Source of the DNA: Prorocentrum cordatum
Lineage: Eukaryota; Sar; Dinophyceae; Prorocentrales; Prorocentraceae
Assembly: GCA_963575745.1 (NCBI GenBank)
Contig: CAUYUJ010019114.1
Coordinates: forward strand, 100,544-164,543
Direction: 5' to 3'
DNA: 64,000 nucleotides
Shown here: positions 11,641-22,345 of the stretch, one piece after another
How the letters are laid out: each line of letters starts with the position of its first letter
Position numbering within the stretch: the first letter of the stretch is position 1
Notes under the pieces: model-generated
What the model saw: the letters and a program-made list of their open reading frames with translations, nothing else
Told to the model about the DNA's origin: nothing
The model's database searches: none
Position numbers and translations under genes: made by a program

Positions 11641-11965
11641 GCGCGGCGCTAAGGCGAGCGCCACATTTTGAAAACGAACCGCCTTCAATCCGTGAAGCTC
11701 TTGCCAGGTGTTAGAACGAATGTGCGCGGCGTTGAGGCGATAACCACATGTTGAAAACGGCCCGCCCGCAATCCGTGAAACTCCTGCACCTTGTTAAAAC
11801 GAATGTACGCGGCGCTTAGGCGAGAGTCACAGTTTGAAAACGACCCGCCCTCAATCCGTAAACTCTTGCATACATTTTAAGACGAATGCGCGCTGCGCTA
11901 TGGCGATAACCACATGTTGAAAATGGCCCGCCCTCCATTTGTGAAGCTGGTGCCAATTTGAAGCC
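11641..11965 (+). repeat. 83-bp tandem repeat, four units
   Basis: GCGCGGCG-type starts at 11641, 11724, 11807 and 11890 give a constant 83-bp period. Each unit holds GGCGATAACCACATGTTGAA, CCGCCCTCAATCCGTGAA and CTCTTGCA. The same units occur inverted at about 19040-19380. Confidence 0.85.
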
Positions 11966-12072
11966 TCAGGGTCTTGAGTGATGAGGAAGTCTCAGACGAA
12001 ACGCCCCTCCCGCCCGCTCGCATGGCCTCGGGGTGCGACAGGGAGAAATTATCTATAAGGAGAAGGACTGGG

Positions 12073-12722
12073 GGAGGAGGGCTAAGAAGTGGAAGAGGAG
12101 AGAGAGAGAGAGAGAAACAAAAATCATAGGAGGATGAGGATACACATATATATATATATGTATTATATATATTTTCACATAAATCTATTATACCTAGAAC
12201 GTATACAATCTGTAAGCGGGAGAGGAGGAAGACCACGACGAAGAAGAGAAGGAGTAGGAAGAAGACGAGGAGGAGAACTGGAGGAGTAGGAGGAAGACGA
12301 GAAAGAGGAGGAGGAGTAAGAAGAGGAGGAAGAAGAGGAGGACGAAGAGGAGGAAGAAGAGGAAGAGGAAGAGAAAGACGGAGAGGGAAAAGGAGGGGAG
12401 GGGAATTCGGTGGAAGAGGAGGAGAAACCGTTGACTGAAACTCAAGGGCGGCGACGAGCAAGACGGAGAGCCGAGGGCACGTTGGGGGCCAGGAGGAGCG
12501 GCCGCTCGTGCGCCCCTACCCGCCGGGACTCCCGCCGTGCGGCTCGAGGCCGGGCGCGGGCTCGCGCGCGCGCGAGCGGTCGGATCCGTGGACGCAGGCG
12601 AGCGCCCGTGGTGGAGGAGGGGGAAAATCGAGGAGGAGGAGGAGGACTTGGAGGAGGAGGAGGAGGAGGAGGAGGAGGAGGAGGAGGAGGAGAAGGAGGA
12701 GGAGGAGGAGGAGGAGAAGTCA
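12073..12722. repeat. GAG-rich arrays with (AG)n and (TA)n tracts
   Basis: An (AG)n tract at about 12099-12115, a (TA)n tract at about 12147-12175, GAAGAG/GAGGA repeats at about 12210-12425, GC-rich sequence at 12440-12610, then a GAG array at 12625-12722. It forms the right boundary of composite copy A. Confidence 0.8.
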
Positions 12723-13050
12723 TCTGCCCTCTTTCTGAGAGGGACGCAGGCGAGGTCGAACAACAAACGGCACAGACGAGCTGTTGGGGCTCCACGCGGA
12801 GGTCCAACTGTTTACATGAATGCCGTTTCTGTTCCTCTGGGAGGGGAGGGTGGGGAAGGATGCGAACGAAGGAGTCCTAGGGAGATCGTGGCGAAGGTGT
12901 TTCTCAGTTTTTGGCATCTTGGGGCCCTTGCCTGGGCCCAGGGCCGTCAGAAACGACTCGGGATGGAGAACCGGTCCCAGATAGAGGGTCAGGACTTCCG
13001 GGGACCCCCTATTGGAAAATCAGGACATCGCATGCCTGGGTTGGGCTATC
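12723..13050. other. Unassigned segment with a dispersed GACTCGGGA motif
   Basis: The stretch 12950-13005 (GAAACGACTCGGGATGGAGA, then GGTCAGGACTTCCGGGG) resembles 37808-37860 and 57545-57625, and 16556-16615 in the opposite orientation. This suggests a diverged dispersed repeat. No gene is recognised. Confidence 0.45.
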
Positions 13051-13185
13051 CAGGTGGGAGGAGGAGGAGGAGGTGGAGCAGGAGGAGGAGGACGAGGAGG
13101 AGAAGGAGGAGGAGGAGGACGAGGAGGAGAGGGGGTGGAGGAGGAGGAGGAGGAGGAGGAGGAGGAGGAGGAGGGCACAGAGGTG
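13051..13185. repeat. GAG triplet array
   Basis: (GAG)n with GAC/GAA variants. The flanking 13186-13420 is GC-rich with no recognised feature. Confidence 0.85.
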
Positions 13186-13419
13186 GCAGTAGCCACGGCG
13201 AGAGTCTGTACCCAACACCGTCATCGCTGACCTCCGTCTCAAATCAGGCAAGTCGGCGCTGCCGGGCCAGCGGAGGGGCCGGCCGCGGGTCGCGCGCGCG
13301 GCCCGGCGGCGCCAGAAGTTGCCTTCTGCTGACCCCCGAAGTGGGCTTTTGGCACTGCTCGGGCCCGTGCACTCTTCTCGGCGGGGACCATCGTCAGCAT
13401 TCAGGAGGGAAACAGTACA

Positions 13420-13590
13420 CACAGGCACAATTCATATGCATCGTCGATTCCCCCGAAGATATGGGAAAATATGGGAAGTGGGGGGGGACGACAGGAACCC
13501 AGAACGTGTGGGAACAGATGGGGCATCCTGTTATCTGTGTCTATTTGTCTGTGTGTTCCAGGGCCCCTTCAAACCAGTTGGGCCATCCCG
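13420..13590 (+). repeat. AATATGGGAA dispersed repeat, copy 1
   Basis: The blocks ACAGGCACAATTCATATGCATCG, GAAGATATGGGAAAATATGGG, TGTGTCTATTTGTCTGTGTG and CCAGGGCCCCTTCA appear in the same order at 14105-14265 and 62815-62965. Confidence 0.75.
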
Positions 13591-13680
13591 CGGCAGAATA
13601 TATACGCACGAAGCCGACACCTGCACGGGGGATGGACGGCCGAGCGATGGCAAGGTGCAGGGGCCGGACCGTCGGTCCGG
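13590..13680 (+). repeat. Dispersed repeat shared with 47396-47470
   Basis: TACGCACGAAGCCGACACCTGCACGGG and CCGAGCGATGGCAAG match 47402-47460. The end holds a GGACCGTCGGTCC hairpin. Confidence 0.55.
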
Positions 13681-13759
13681 TTGCTGCGACTCCTGGCGCG
13701 CCGGGCGGCTTCGCCCTCGGCCTCGGGCACCCGCATGAGCCCTCTGCACGACCGAACTG

Positions 13760-13975
13760 GGCACAGCAAGAATGGGTACAATGCCGAACAGCAGTTCGGC
13801 TCATTTTGAACAGGGCTCGCTGTCCGCGCCGCCGCGGTCTGTGTCCATTCGAGACAGAAGGCCGCCTGCCCAACAGCGGCCGCTGTTGGTTTGGGACAAC
13901 ATTTGTTCTTGGGCATTGTGCCCATTCTTTCCGTACCCATGTCGGGCGTCCAAAAGCCCGCGCAGGCCGTCGTGG
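13760..13975 (+). repeat. CCCAACAGCGGCC dispersed repeat, diverged copy
   Basis: CCTGCCCAACAGCGGCCGCTG, TTGGGCATTGTGCCCAT, TTTCCGTACCCATGTCGGGCGT follows the same order as 25727-25812 and 26566-26652. Confidence 0.65.
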
Positions 13976-14104
13976 CCCGAGGAAAGCGCCGCGGGAAGAG
14001 TCTGGGCCCGGGGCTCCGCTCGCTGCTCTGCGCGGCGTAGATCCGTTGCCGCGGCGACGGAGCTCAGGGCCGGCGGGGGGGGGAGGAGGAACGGAATCGG
14101 GAGG

Positions 14105-14265
14105 GGAAGCAACACGCAGTCGCAATTGATCGTCGACCCCCAGGAAGATATTGGAAAATATGGCAAGCGGTGGAGAAGACGGAACCCCAGGAAATATGGG
14201 GAAAGATTAGGGATCTTGAGGTTTGTGTCTATTCATTTGTGTGTCCCTGAGCCCCTTCATGGAAG
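14105..14265 (+). repeat. AATATGGGAA dispersed repeat, copy 2
   Basis: ACGCAGTCGCAATTGATCGTCGA, GAAGATATTGGAAAATATGG, CCCAGGAAATATGGGG, TGTGTCTATTCATTTGTGTG and CCCCTTCA match copies 1 and 3 in order. All three translate in one frame to a similar peptide (TQ-Q-I-VD--ED-GKYGK), but all are plus-strand repeats without a start or known domain. Confidence 0.75.
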
Positions 14266-14840
14266 GAGAGGGCAGGCAGAGGTGGGGTCAGAGAGAAAGG
14301 GGGCAGCGGAGTGGAAGGAGGCGGGGAGTACAGTAAGAGACGAGGCAAAAGTTTCCGATTCCCCGATGTTGATCACGTCGACTCTGCGTTCTTCCCTAGT
14401 TTCTTCCCTCTCCTCTCGGCCCCTTTGTCCTTCTCCTCAGCATAATGTTCCTTCGCCTTCTTATCATCCTCCTGATCCTCCTCTTCCTCCTCGTTCGTGC
14501 CCCACTGCTTCTTGTCCTTCCGCTCCTGCAGAGTTCTGGGAACTCCCAACACCCCCCTCCCAAAGTGTTCCAAACCAGGGAGCCCTCTGAAAACAGCCTC
14601 CTCGCCTGTGCCCCCCCTCATCCCTGAAGTGCTGGCCAGGCGCCCCGGTCTGCTGGACGGCTTGCCGGAAAAGGTACATCAACATAGCATATGTTGCCGA
14701 ACTCGCGCCAAGAGCCTCTCTGGTTGAAACAGCGTGCTGTGTGCTGTTTGCACCTGCATGGGCAGACTCCACCCGTCGCCCGTGAGCCGAAGAACGGGAC
14801 GGTCGGAATCGGCTCCGCCCCATTTCTCGGTTGTACTTCG
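14266..14840. other. Unassigned segment, pyrimidine-rich in the middle
   Basis: No recognisable gene. 14380-14540 is rich in CTTCCTC-type words. Confidence 0.4.
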
Positions 14841-14841
14841 T

Positions 14842-14862
14842 GGGTTTAGGGTTTAGGGTTTA
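14842..14862. repeat. Interstitial telomere-like tract, three TTTAGGG units
   Basis: The 21 bases are three exact head-to-tail GGGTTTA heptamers, the plant/dinoflagellate-type telomere repeat. Three units are too few for a chromosome end. Confidence 0.7.
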
Positions 14863-14984
14863 TGGCCACTAGCCCCACTCGGAGCCCGTTGGACGTACCG
14901 CACCCACCCACGACCCACGACACACAGAACTCAACGCGTCGTCGACGACGACGACGGCGATGCTCTTGCCAATCAGACAAGACG

Positions 14985-15190
14985 ACGCATCGCCGATGTA
15001 TCGATTTTGCATCGCCGATTCCAGGTCGCTCCCTCGGAGCTGAGCCCCCGTATCGTGGCGGCCATAGCCTCGCGGAAGCCCAGGGGGCCACTCTAGCCTC
15101 CACGTGGCGGCCCCTGGGGAAGGGTACGGGCGCGGCTCTTGACCCGCAAGGGTCGAGGTCGCGCCCGTACCCTTCGCGAAGGACATTCTG
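14985..15190. repeat. GATGTATCG repeat followed by a long GC hairpin
   Basis: GCATCGCCGATGTATCG and CATCGCCGATTCCAGGTCG are shared with 38060-38095. At 15119-15175 the arm starting GAAGGGTACGGGCGCG pairs with CGCGCCCGTACCCTTC around a short loop (GACCC-GCA-AGGGTC). The stem is about 27 bp with a few mismatches. Confidence 0.7.
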
Positions 15191-15294
15191 AACGAATATT
15201 TAGCAGATGCATCGCGAGCACATGTGCCCCGAGCGCATGCATGGGCACCCGCGCGCCGTGTTTCGAGCGGCGGCGTCACGAGCCCCTGGGTCCT

Positions 15295-15640
15295 CCCGGA
15301 AGCCTCCAGGAGTTCACCGACGCGGGGGTGCGCTTTGGAGCGCCTGGAGCGCCTGCGGAGGCCTGGAGCCGCTGTGGCAACGACTGGGCCGCGCCTGGAA
15401 GCGCCCAGGGGATGCCTGAGAGTTGCTTGGGGGAGCCTTGGGATCGCCTGGGAGCGCCTCCAAGAGTTCGCCGACGCGGCGGGGCGCGCCTTGGAGCGCC
15501 GGGAGCGCTTGGGGAAGCCTGGAGCCGCTGGGGCAGCTCCCGGGCCGCACCGGGAAGCGCTTGGGGGGGCGCCTTGGAAGCGCCTGGGCAGCGCCCGGGA
15601 GCCCCCCGGGAGCGCCACGAGCACAAATGCGCACAGGCGT
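15295..15640 (+). repeat. 154-bp tandem duplication
   Basis: AGTTCACCGACGCGG (15311) and AGTTCGCCGACGCGG (15465) start two similar units containing TTGGAGCGCC, AAGCCTGGAGCCGCTG, GGGCCGC and GGAAGCGC. Frames in both strands stay open because the sequence is GC-rich. Confidence 0.75.
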
Positions 15641-17040
15641 GCACGGGATCGTTTTTTTTGTGGACAGGGATCGCCCGAGTTGGAGGCGCCTGTGTGCGCC
15701 GCGGAGCATTTGTTGCAAAGGATTTGGGCCACATGCGCGTGAAACCAATTAATTGTGCAAGAGATTTGGGCCACACGGGCAGAACATTTTTTTTACAAGG
15801 GGAAGTGGGGGTGGATATAAGGGGCGGCCGAAGGGGCGGCTTCACAGACTTCAGGGTTGAATGGTTTAAGCTCTTGATTACCAACAAGAGCGCGAACATG
15901 TCGACATACTCAACATGCTGGACGTGTCACACATTGGCGCGGCGCTCACATCCCACCCACCCTAGAAGCTCCTTGCATATGAAGATACACTCTCTGGCGC
16001 ATGCGAGCCCGCGGGGCAGGTCGCGTGGAGCAGGGAGGAGCAGCGAGGAACATGAGGAAGGAGCAGCAGGTGGGAGGAACAGCGCAGGAGCGCGCGGCGG
16101 CCCTTGGGAGAGGCGCGCGACATCGCCTCGGAGTGTCTGGGGCAGCCTGGGGGCGCGCGGCAGTCCCTGCGAAGCGCGCGCCGCCTTCGAACGGGCACCG
16201 CGTGGGCGGAATGTGCACCGCGCCATATGTTTCGTAGACGACCGTGAAAAGCGCAGAACAGCTGCGCGGATGGGAGGTGCCCCGCGCCACATTTGTAATG
16301 CAGGATCACGAATGGGCGAGGAAATTGTCTCCCCGAGGCGGAATCCAACGGACAGTTCTCGGCTTAGGATCACATTCGGATTGGCACAGAGCGTTTAGGG
16401 TTCATGGCATATGGTCAGCATCGGCGCAGGGACATCCGTGGTCGGACATTTCTTTTTCGTTTGGCTGAATCCCGCGTAGTCCAGCTTCACAGTCTGTGGC
16501 ATGAAATGGTTGCATACGGCTCAATTTGCTTTACCCCCGACGTCGCGATTACGATTGCAACGTCGGCCCCCAGAGGTCTGGACCGCTTCTGTGGGACCGG
16601 TTTCTGATCCCGAGTTGTTTTCTTTCGTGTCGGCCCCGAGTCCCGGCGAGGGCTTCCTGGGCCAGAAGTAGCGAAATCAATGCCGTCGTGATTGTTCTTG
16701 CAACGCGAGGGGGGTTGGGAATGTGGTTTGCATCTCTTCATCTTTCCCACGAGGACCTCCCATGAGTTCCCTCCTGGCCATCCCTCCTCGCCTTCCGCTT
16801 CCCCCGTTCTCCCATTCCTCCCCGCCCCCGCTTCCTCTGGAGGTCTTCGGAGGCCCCGCGCAGGCCCCCGCAAGCCAAGGGTGTCCACCCCTGCCCTCCC
16901 AAAGTTGCGCCGCATGCACCAAGGCGTTGAAACAAGGACCATGGCTGGCTGAGGAGGGGATCGGGTTTTCGGGCCGTTCTTCGGATTTGTGTCCTGGAGC
17001 CTGTTGATGGCCTAGGCCCGCCGTTGCCAGAGTAACCCTT
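15641..17040. other. Unassigned region
   Basis: Two GATTTGGGCCACA phrases occur near 15720 and 15763. 15950-16290 is GCG-rich with low complexity. 16556-16615 is an inverted relative of 57545-57625. The plus frame 15139-16398 (419 aa) and its minus-strand overlaps are Ala/Gly/Arg-rich, have no domain and overlap the duplication at 15311-15620. I do not support a gene. Confidence 0.4.
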
Positions 17041-17740
17041 TCGTTCCTTATCTTGCGTTGCTCACGGTAGCACGAATAATGTACGCAGATGTACTTGTGC
17101 AGTTTGTCTTTAGACTGGCATATGGAGCAACACGAGAGCCAACAGCACCCGACACGACGGTGGCGATGAGAGGCTCAAATAAAAGTTCGGTGCGCACTGC
17201 TGCAGACCAATAACGAGTTCGGTGCAAGGTCTTGCGCTGCGCGAACAACCGCATGCGAATACCGTTTCATGTGATCACGTCTTTTCTTCTCCAGACACAC
17301 GATGCACGCTTTGAAAAGGCACGAACAACAATAATTGGCGAACATCTTCTGTGGACAGTCCCACCTCCTCTGGGGACTTACTTGCACAGTTTGCAGCTTA
17401 CAGTTTGCATTAGCTGGGGACCTCTGGGGACCTCCCCTCCTTCTGGGGTCGACTCACAGTTTACTTTTGGCTGGGTAGTAGCTAAAAACATACATGTGTG
17501 GGCATCAATGCATTATGTGTAAATATGTATAATCCTGATGACACGATGTTTTAGAGGGCGCATTCGACGAACATTGCTCTTTAAAGAATTGGTGTGTACG
17601 CGTTTCCACTTATAAATGTATATACATGTGCTATATAGGTACACGTGCTTGTTGTGTGTATACGTGTACACATCTCATCGCTACTCTGTCCTTCCCATCC
17701 TCCCGCCGCCTCTCAAAGCGCGCGGATGGGGCAGGCGGAG
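17041..17740. other. AT-richer unassigned region
   Basis: GC content is lower than in the neighbours. The phrases GGGGACCTCTGGGGACCTCC near 17418 and GTACACGTGC/ATACGTGTACAC near 17640-17670 are internal repeats. No gene is recognised. Confidence 0.4.
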
Positions 17741-18420
17741 GAAAACGAGGAGGGAGGAAGGAGGAGAGGACGAGGGGGAGGAGGGGGACCAGCACTACCA
17801 CGCAGACCAGCACTACCAGCCAGGGAGGGGGCGGCGAGGAGTAGCAGCGGCAGCAGGAGCGTAAGCAAGAGGACGGGAGGGATGGCGGACAGGAGGACGG
17901 TGGACGAAGAATCGGGAATTCCGCGACCTCGACCACGCTCCTCCCCTTGCCGTCTCCTTCCCCTCTTCTTTCTTTCCCACCTTCCTCCTGTACCTCCGCC
18001 TCCTCCTCTTCCGCCGCCTCCTCCTCGTCCTCCTCCCCCTCCTCCGCCTCGTCCTCCTGGCGGTCGAGGCCAGGGCGGGAAGGACGGGGAAACGCAAACA
18101 TGAACTGAACCGCATGGACTAGCGACGGATCCCTTTTCCGTGCAACATCGTCACGTTCCGTCGACACAAGTCAGGCGGCACCGGTTTCCTATTTCGGGGG
18201 GTGTTTTCCCCCATTCGTGGATTTGGCGCCCACGCGCCAGATCTACGGATTTGCAACACATGTTGGAGCGTGCCCGAGAGAAAAGAGGTAAGAGCAGGAG
18301 GGAAGGACAGAAGAAAGAAAGGAGGGGGGAGGAGGAGCAGGACCAGGACGACGGCGACGGCGACGACGACGACAGCCGTCACCACCACGATTGCGACGAC
18401 GACGCGCTCGCCACGAGGAT
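17741..18420. repeat. Mixed GAG and CTC arrays with GACGAC tract
   Basis: GAG-rich at 17725-17880, CTC-rich at 17945-18065, non-repetitive at 18066-18280, then GGA/GACGGC repeats at 18290-18410. Open frames are compositional. Confidence 0.75.
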
Positions 18421-18534
18421 GCCGCGCTGCCTGGCCGCCGCCCTCGCCGGCGCCCCCGACGGCGCTGCGGCCCTGGACCCCGGGCCGCCTTGGCCCAGCG
18501 CCTGCAGCCGAGGGGGGCGCGCCGCCCCCCGGCT

Positions 18535-18601
18535 GTCCTCGACGCCTCGTCGCCTCGATCTGCTTCGGGTCGTCGTCGTCGGCTGCTCCGTTCTGCTTCG
18601 A

Positions 18602-18669
<68 letters not shown>

Positions 18670-18735
18670 CGCCTCGATCTGCTTCGAAACGTCGTCGACG
18701 CCTCCGCGCCTCGATCTGCTTCGAGTCGTCTCCTC
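18535..18735. repeat. (GTC)n array with flanking GCCTCGATCTGCTTCG repeats
   Basis: About 22 GTC units at 18604-18668. GCCTCGATCTGCTTCG occurs at about 18551, 18671 and 18708, so the array sits inside a small tandem repeat. Confidence 0.85.
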
Positions 18736-18912
18736 TTCTTCCTCCTCGGGCTCTTCCTCCTCAACAGCGTTGTCAAGGCGTGTCCCTCGTTCTCCTCCTC
18801 ATCGTCCTCAGCATCTCTCCTCCTTCCTCTTCCGCCTCCTGCTCCTCCTCTTCCCTTTCCTTCTCTTCCTCCTCCTCCTGCTCCTCCTCCTCCTGCTCCT
18901 CCTCAAGTCCTT
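18736..18912. repeat. CTC array, left boundary of composite copy B
   Basis: Imperfect CTC/CTT repeats running into the inverted composite repeat at 18913. Confidence 0.85.
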
Positions 18913-19693
18913 CTCCTTATGAACAACTTCTCCCTGTCGAACCCCGACGCCAATGCTCAGGGCGGGCCGGGCGTTTCGCCTGAGATTTCTTCACCATTTG
19001 TGGTTCTGAAGTTTTCACATTGGCAAGAGTTTCACAGATGGAGGTTGGGCTGTTTCAACATGTGGCTCTCGCCTAAGCGTCAAGCACATTCCTTTTCGAA
19101 TGTTGCAAGAGTTTCACGGATTGAGGGCGAAGGGTGTTCAAAATGTTGTTCTCGCTTTAGTGCCGCGCGCATTCTTTTTAACAAATTATTAGGTTTGCAC
19201 GGATTGAGGGCGAATGGCCTTCAAAGTTCAAAGTGTTGTTCTCGCCTTAGCGCCGCGCACATTCGTTATCAAGTTTTGCAAGAGCTTCACGGATTGAGGG
19301 CGGTTCTTTTTCAACATGTGGTCATCGCCGTAGCGCCGCACAGTTTCGTTTATGTATTGTGCAAGAGCTTCACGGATTCCCATGATCAGCGTACTTGAAA
19401 CGTTGTTGGGAAGGTTCAGGATAATGAGGGCGCAGCAGTTACGTTTATTCGCCGTGTTAAGTCCCAGGAATGGCGTTCTGGCAACCAAGGACCGCCAAGA
19501 CGCAACTGTCAGGTTGATCTGTGGCGTTGGAATATCAAGAACAATGTTTTGGCATGCTTCAGAGTATTCAAACAGTTGTTTTCTCGACGAGGCATTGCCA
19601 TCAGTGGAATTGAAACGTTGTAGGAGCCTATGCAGACGGAGCTTGGAGGGAGGGTTTATTTCAACATCGTTGATGACTCTTGGGTTTACGCTG
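18913..19693 (-). repeat. Composite dispersed repeat, copy B (inverted)
   Basis: This is the reverse complement of 11113-12072 in block order, without the 11424-11590 insertion. The 83-bp units are present (CGCCGCGCAC starts near 19251 and 19334; one unit is lengthened by an AAAGTTC duplication near 19215). Minus-strand frame 19228-19488 (86 aa) and plus frames over it have no recognisable domain. CTC arrays abut both ends. Confidence 0.8.
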
Positions 19694-19858
19694 GTCCTCC
19701 TTCTCCTCCTCCTCCTCCTCCTCCTCCTCCTCCTCCTCCTCCTCCCCCCCTCCGCGTCCTCTCATCATTATCCCTCCTGTTCCTCCTCCTCCTCCTCCTC
19801 CTCCTCCTCCTCCTCCTCCTCCTCCTCCTCCTCCTCCTCCTCCTCCTCCCCCTCCACA
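19694..19858. repeat. CTC array between composite copy B and the LINE remnant
   Basis: Two nearly pure CTC blocks (19697-19745 and 19782-19850) separated by CTCTCATCATTATCC-like sequence. The LINE remnant starts right after it. Confidence 0.9.
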
Positions 19859-21511
19859 GAAAACTGTCCGATCGCTGATGTGCAGTGTCCATTGGCCCCA
19901 GGCGCGCGTGCACGGACACGGCATGCAGGATCCGAGCTTGTGTAGACGATGCATGGCCAGCGAGGGGACTCCTGTGGCACCGACAGTACGAGTGTCAGGC
20001 GCACCAGGCTTTGAGGCGAGATGAGGTCTCCCCCTGGCGGGCCGAGAGAGCGAGACGTGTCGGGTCTGGAGGTCGGGAGGCGGCGGAGGGTTTTGCGAGG
20101 GGAGTTGTCCGTTCTCCTTTGGGCTTCTTCCCCGTGGGGAGCCTGAGGTCCAGGTTAGGTGGATCAACTAGCCTTCCCCAGGGTTGCTCACCGATGAGAT
20201 GTTTGGCGACGGCTCGGCGTGTTGCGAGGGTTCTTTGGAGTCATTCTGGCTGGGTGGGCCCTGTTCCAAGTCGACAGGCTCAGGCATGTACTGCATGCCG
20301 CATACGGACCCGTGCCGTTTCAAGTCGGGGCCCGCCAGACCGCTAAGCTTGGTGAGGACTCTTCCATCCACATGCTGGCGTATCCAGGCAGGGGGGCCTA
20401 CGAGCTGTGTCTAGATTGCCAGTCGACACTCGAGACTATTTGCAGGGGCCCTGGGTCAGGTGTCGATGCGGGCTCGGCAAAGGCACGCCTGTGGGGCCCC
20501 TTCTAGGGGGCCTTCGGAGCCTCCGACCTCAGAGCCTACAAGACTCTGGCCCATGCGTCGGCGAACGACGTCGAGGCTGGGAGATCCATGTGGTGGGAGC
20601 GCAAGGCGAACCAGATTGCAGACACGTATGCCAAGACGGGTGCCGCTATGCACGGGTTGGCGGATGGTGATGCCAATATGTTTCGTGGTTTCCAGGCGTT
20701 GGCGGCTGAGTCCTGCAAGCGGGGAGGAAAAAGTCGGAGGTCAGTCTTTCCCATCGGTCGTGGACTGGCGCCGCCAGGTGTGCCGCCCGCGTCCGCAGGC
20801 GACCTTGTCGCTCCAGCGGGCGACGGGCGGCTCGAGCCCACCGAGCCCCCGCCCGAGGAGGAGGAGGAGGAGGAGGAGGAGGCGGAGGCGGAGGAGGCGG
20901 AGGAGGAGGAGGAGGACGAGTGTATCGTTGACCCGCCGTCGTGTGTCGAGGGGGGGTTGAGGCGTCAGGAAGAACGCGCTGAGCAGTTGTATTCGGCCCT
21001 GGATGTCCCAGGGCACGGCCTTGTCAAGTGTAAGATCGAGACCCCTTCGCGGGAGGGTACGTCCATCGTGTTTTGTATCCCTTGCGGGTTTTTCGGGTCG
21101 TACAACAGACCTGGATTTCCGATGAAGGACAGGTGCAAGGGCCGACCCGCGAGCCTTGGCATCAGGAGTCAGATGAGCAGAGTGCGCAGGGGACCGCATC
21201 CCCATTACCGGGACTCCACCGAGTCTCTCAGGCCAGGATCGCCGTGCCCGCTGAGTCTGCGGGAGGGTTCGGAGATCGAGGGACTGGCAGGTGGGCCTCT
21301 CCGCGTTCCTCGGGTCTTGGAGCCTGGCGACGTGTGGGCCCCAGGCGTTGCTTCCAGGCCGATGTGTGGGCCCCAGGTCTTGGAGCCTGGCGATGTGTGG
21401 GCCCCAGGCGTTGCTTCCAGGGGATCAGTGCTGGCCTCTTTTCGGCATCGAAGGAGCAGACCTCCCTGGCGCGAGGGCCCCCAGGGACAGCTCGCCGCGG
21501 GACGCTCGTAG
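19859..21511 (+). pseudogene. LINE ORF2 3' remnant: zinc knuckle, RNase H, C-terminal Zn domain
   Basis: This is the C-terminal part of a dinoflagellate LINE polyprotein, broken by at least three frameshifts. First, SLCRRCMASEGTP (frame at about 19936) continues after a shift as LLWHRQYECQAHQALRRDE, together a CX2C...H...C zinc knuckle. Second comes RNase H: FGDGSACCEG near 20200 (the catalytic Asp of the DGS motif), then in another frame GWALFQVDRLRHVLHAAYGP, then LCLDCQST near 20411 (second Asp). After a TAG at 20504 comes GAFGASDLRAYKTLAHASAN and WWERKANQIADTYAKTGAAM near 20591. Third, a Glu-rich linker from a GAG tract (20855-20920) leads to FCIPCGFFGSYN and DRCKGRP, a CXXC...C zinc-binding tail near 21070-21150. 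From 20588 the frame is open for 307 residues. EN and RT are missing. CTC arrays lie on both sides. Not functional. Confidence 0.75.
21312..21440 (+). repeat. 63-bp tandem duplication
   Basis: GTCTTGGAGCCTGGCGACGT at 21314 recurs at 21377 with GTGTGGGCCCCAGGCGTTGC. The 63-bp period keeps the reading frame of the overlapping remnant. Confidence 0.8.
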
Positions 21512-21594
21512 GCGCTCAGGGGCGAGGAGCCCGATGCCTCGGAGAGAGATCTCGGCTTCTGGTTTCGAGCCCGCCTTTCAGGCCAGCCACTACC

Positions 21595-22345
21595 TTCCTC
21601 CTCCTCCTGCTCCTCCTGCTCCTCCTCCTCCTCCTCCTGCTCCTCCTCCTCCTGCTCCTGCTCCTGCTCCTCCTGCTCCTCCTCCTCCTCCTCCTCCTCC
21701 TCCTCCTCCTCCTCCCCCTCCTCCTCCTCCTTCTCCTCCTCCTCCTCCTCCTCCTCCTCCTCCTCCTCCTCCTCCTCCTCCTCCTCCTCCTCCTCCTCCT
21801 CCTCCTCCCCCTCCTCCGCCTGTTCACTCGTTCACTCCTTCCTTCGCTCCGCCGTCTCCCTCCCTCCTCCGATGTTTTCCTTCTCCTTCACTCCCCCGCT
21901 CCCGCGGGCTGAGCCCGGGAGGGCCTCCGCAGGTTTCCTCCGTGCTCCCTCATTTCTGCGCCCCTTCGCCCACTTCCCTCATCCCCCCTTCCTCTCCTCC
22001 TCCTCCCTTGCTCCTCCTCCTCCTGCTCCTCCTCCCTCCCTCCCTCCCCCCTCCCATCCTCCTCCTCCTCCTCCTCCTCCTCCTCCTCCTCCTCCTCCTC
22101 CTCCTCCTCCTCCTCCACCGCCTCCTCCTCCCTCATCCTCCTCATCCTCCTCCTCCTCTTCCACCACCCCCTCTGCCTCCTCCTCCTCCTCCTCCTCTCC
22201 TCCTCCTCCTCCTCCTCCTCCTCCTCCTCTTCCTCTTCCTCTTTCTCCTCTTCCTCCTCCTCTCACTCCTTCTTCTCCTCTTCCTCCTCCTCCTCCTGCT
22301 TTCTCCTCCTCCTTCGCCTCCTCCTCCTCCGCGTGGTTTTCCTTT
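21595..22345. repeat. ~750-bp CTC array
   Basis: (CTC)n with CTG variants at 21595-21815, a less regular pyrimidine stretch with a non-repeat islet at 21820-21990, then CTC/CTT to 22335. The 377-aa Pro/Leu frame over it is a triplet translation. Confidence 0.9.

Larger units (their letters stand above)
11113..12072 (+). repeat. Composite dispersed repeat, copy A
   Basis: The same blocks occur in reverse complement at 18913-19693: GTCAACCATGTTGG/CTCCAAGCTC at one end, then GCCATTCCTGGGACTT, CATGGGAATCCGTG, the 83-bp tandem units, CTCAGACGAAACGCCC and ATAAGGAGAAGGACT at the other end. Both copies run directly into GAG (CTC) arrays at both ends. Copy A carries an extra ~165-bp insertion (11424-11590). 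A short frame (plus 11199-11393) covers part of it and has no known domain. Confidence 0.8.

Noticed and set aside
11641-11965. CRISPR array (regular 83-bp spacing)
   Set aside because: The whole 83-bp unit is repeated, not short repeats with unique spacers, and the genome is eukaryotic.
12537-14129. 530-aa plus-strand frame
   Set aside because: It joins GAG arrays and two dispersed repeats. No domain is visible.
14842-14862. Chromosome end
   Set aside because: Only three heptamers, with ordinary sequence on both sides.
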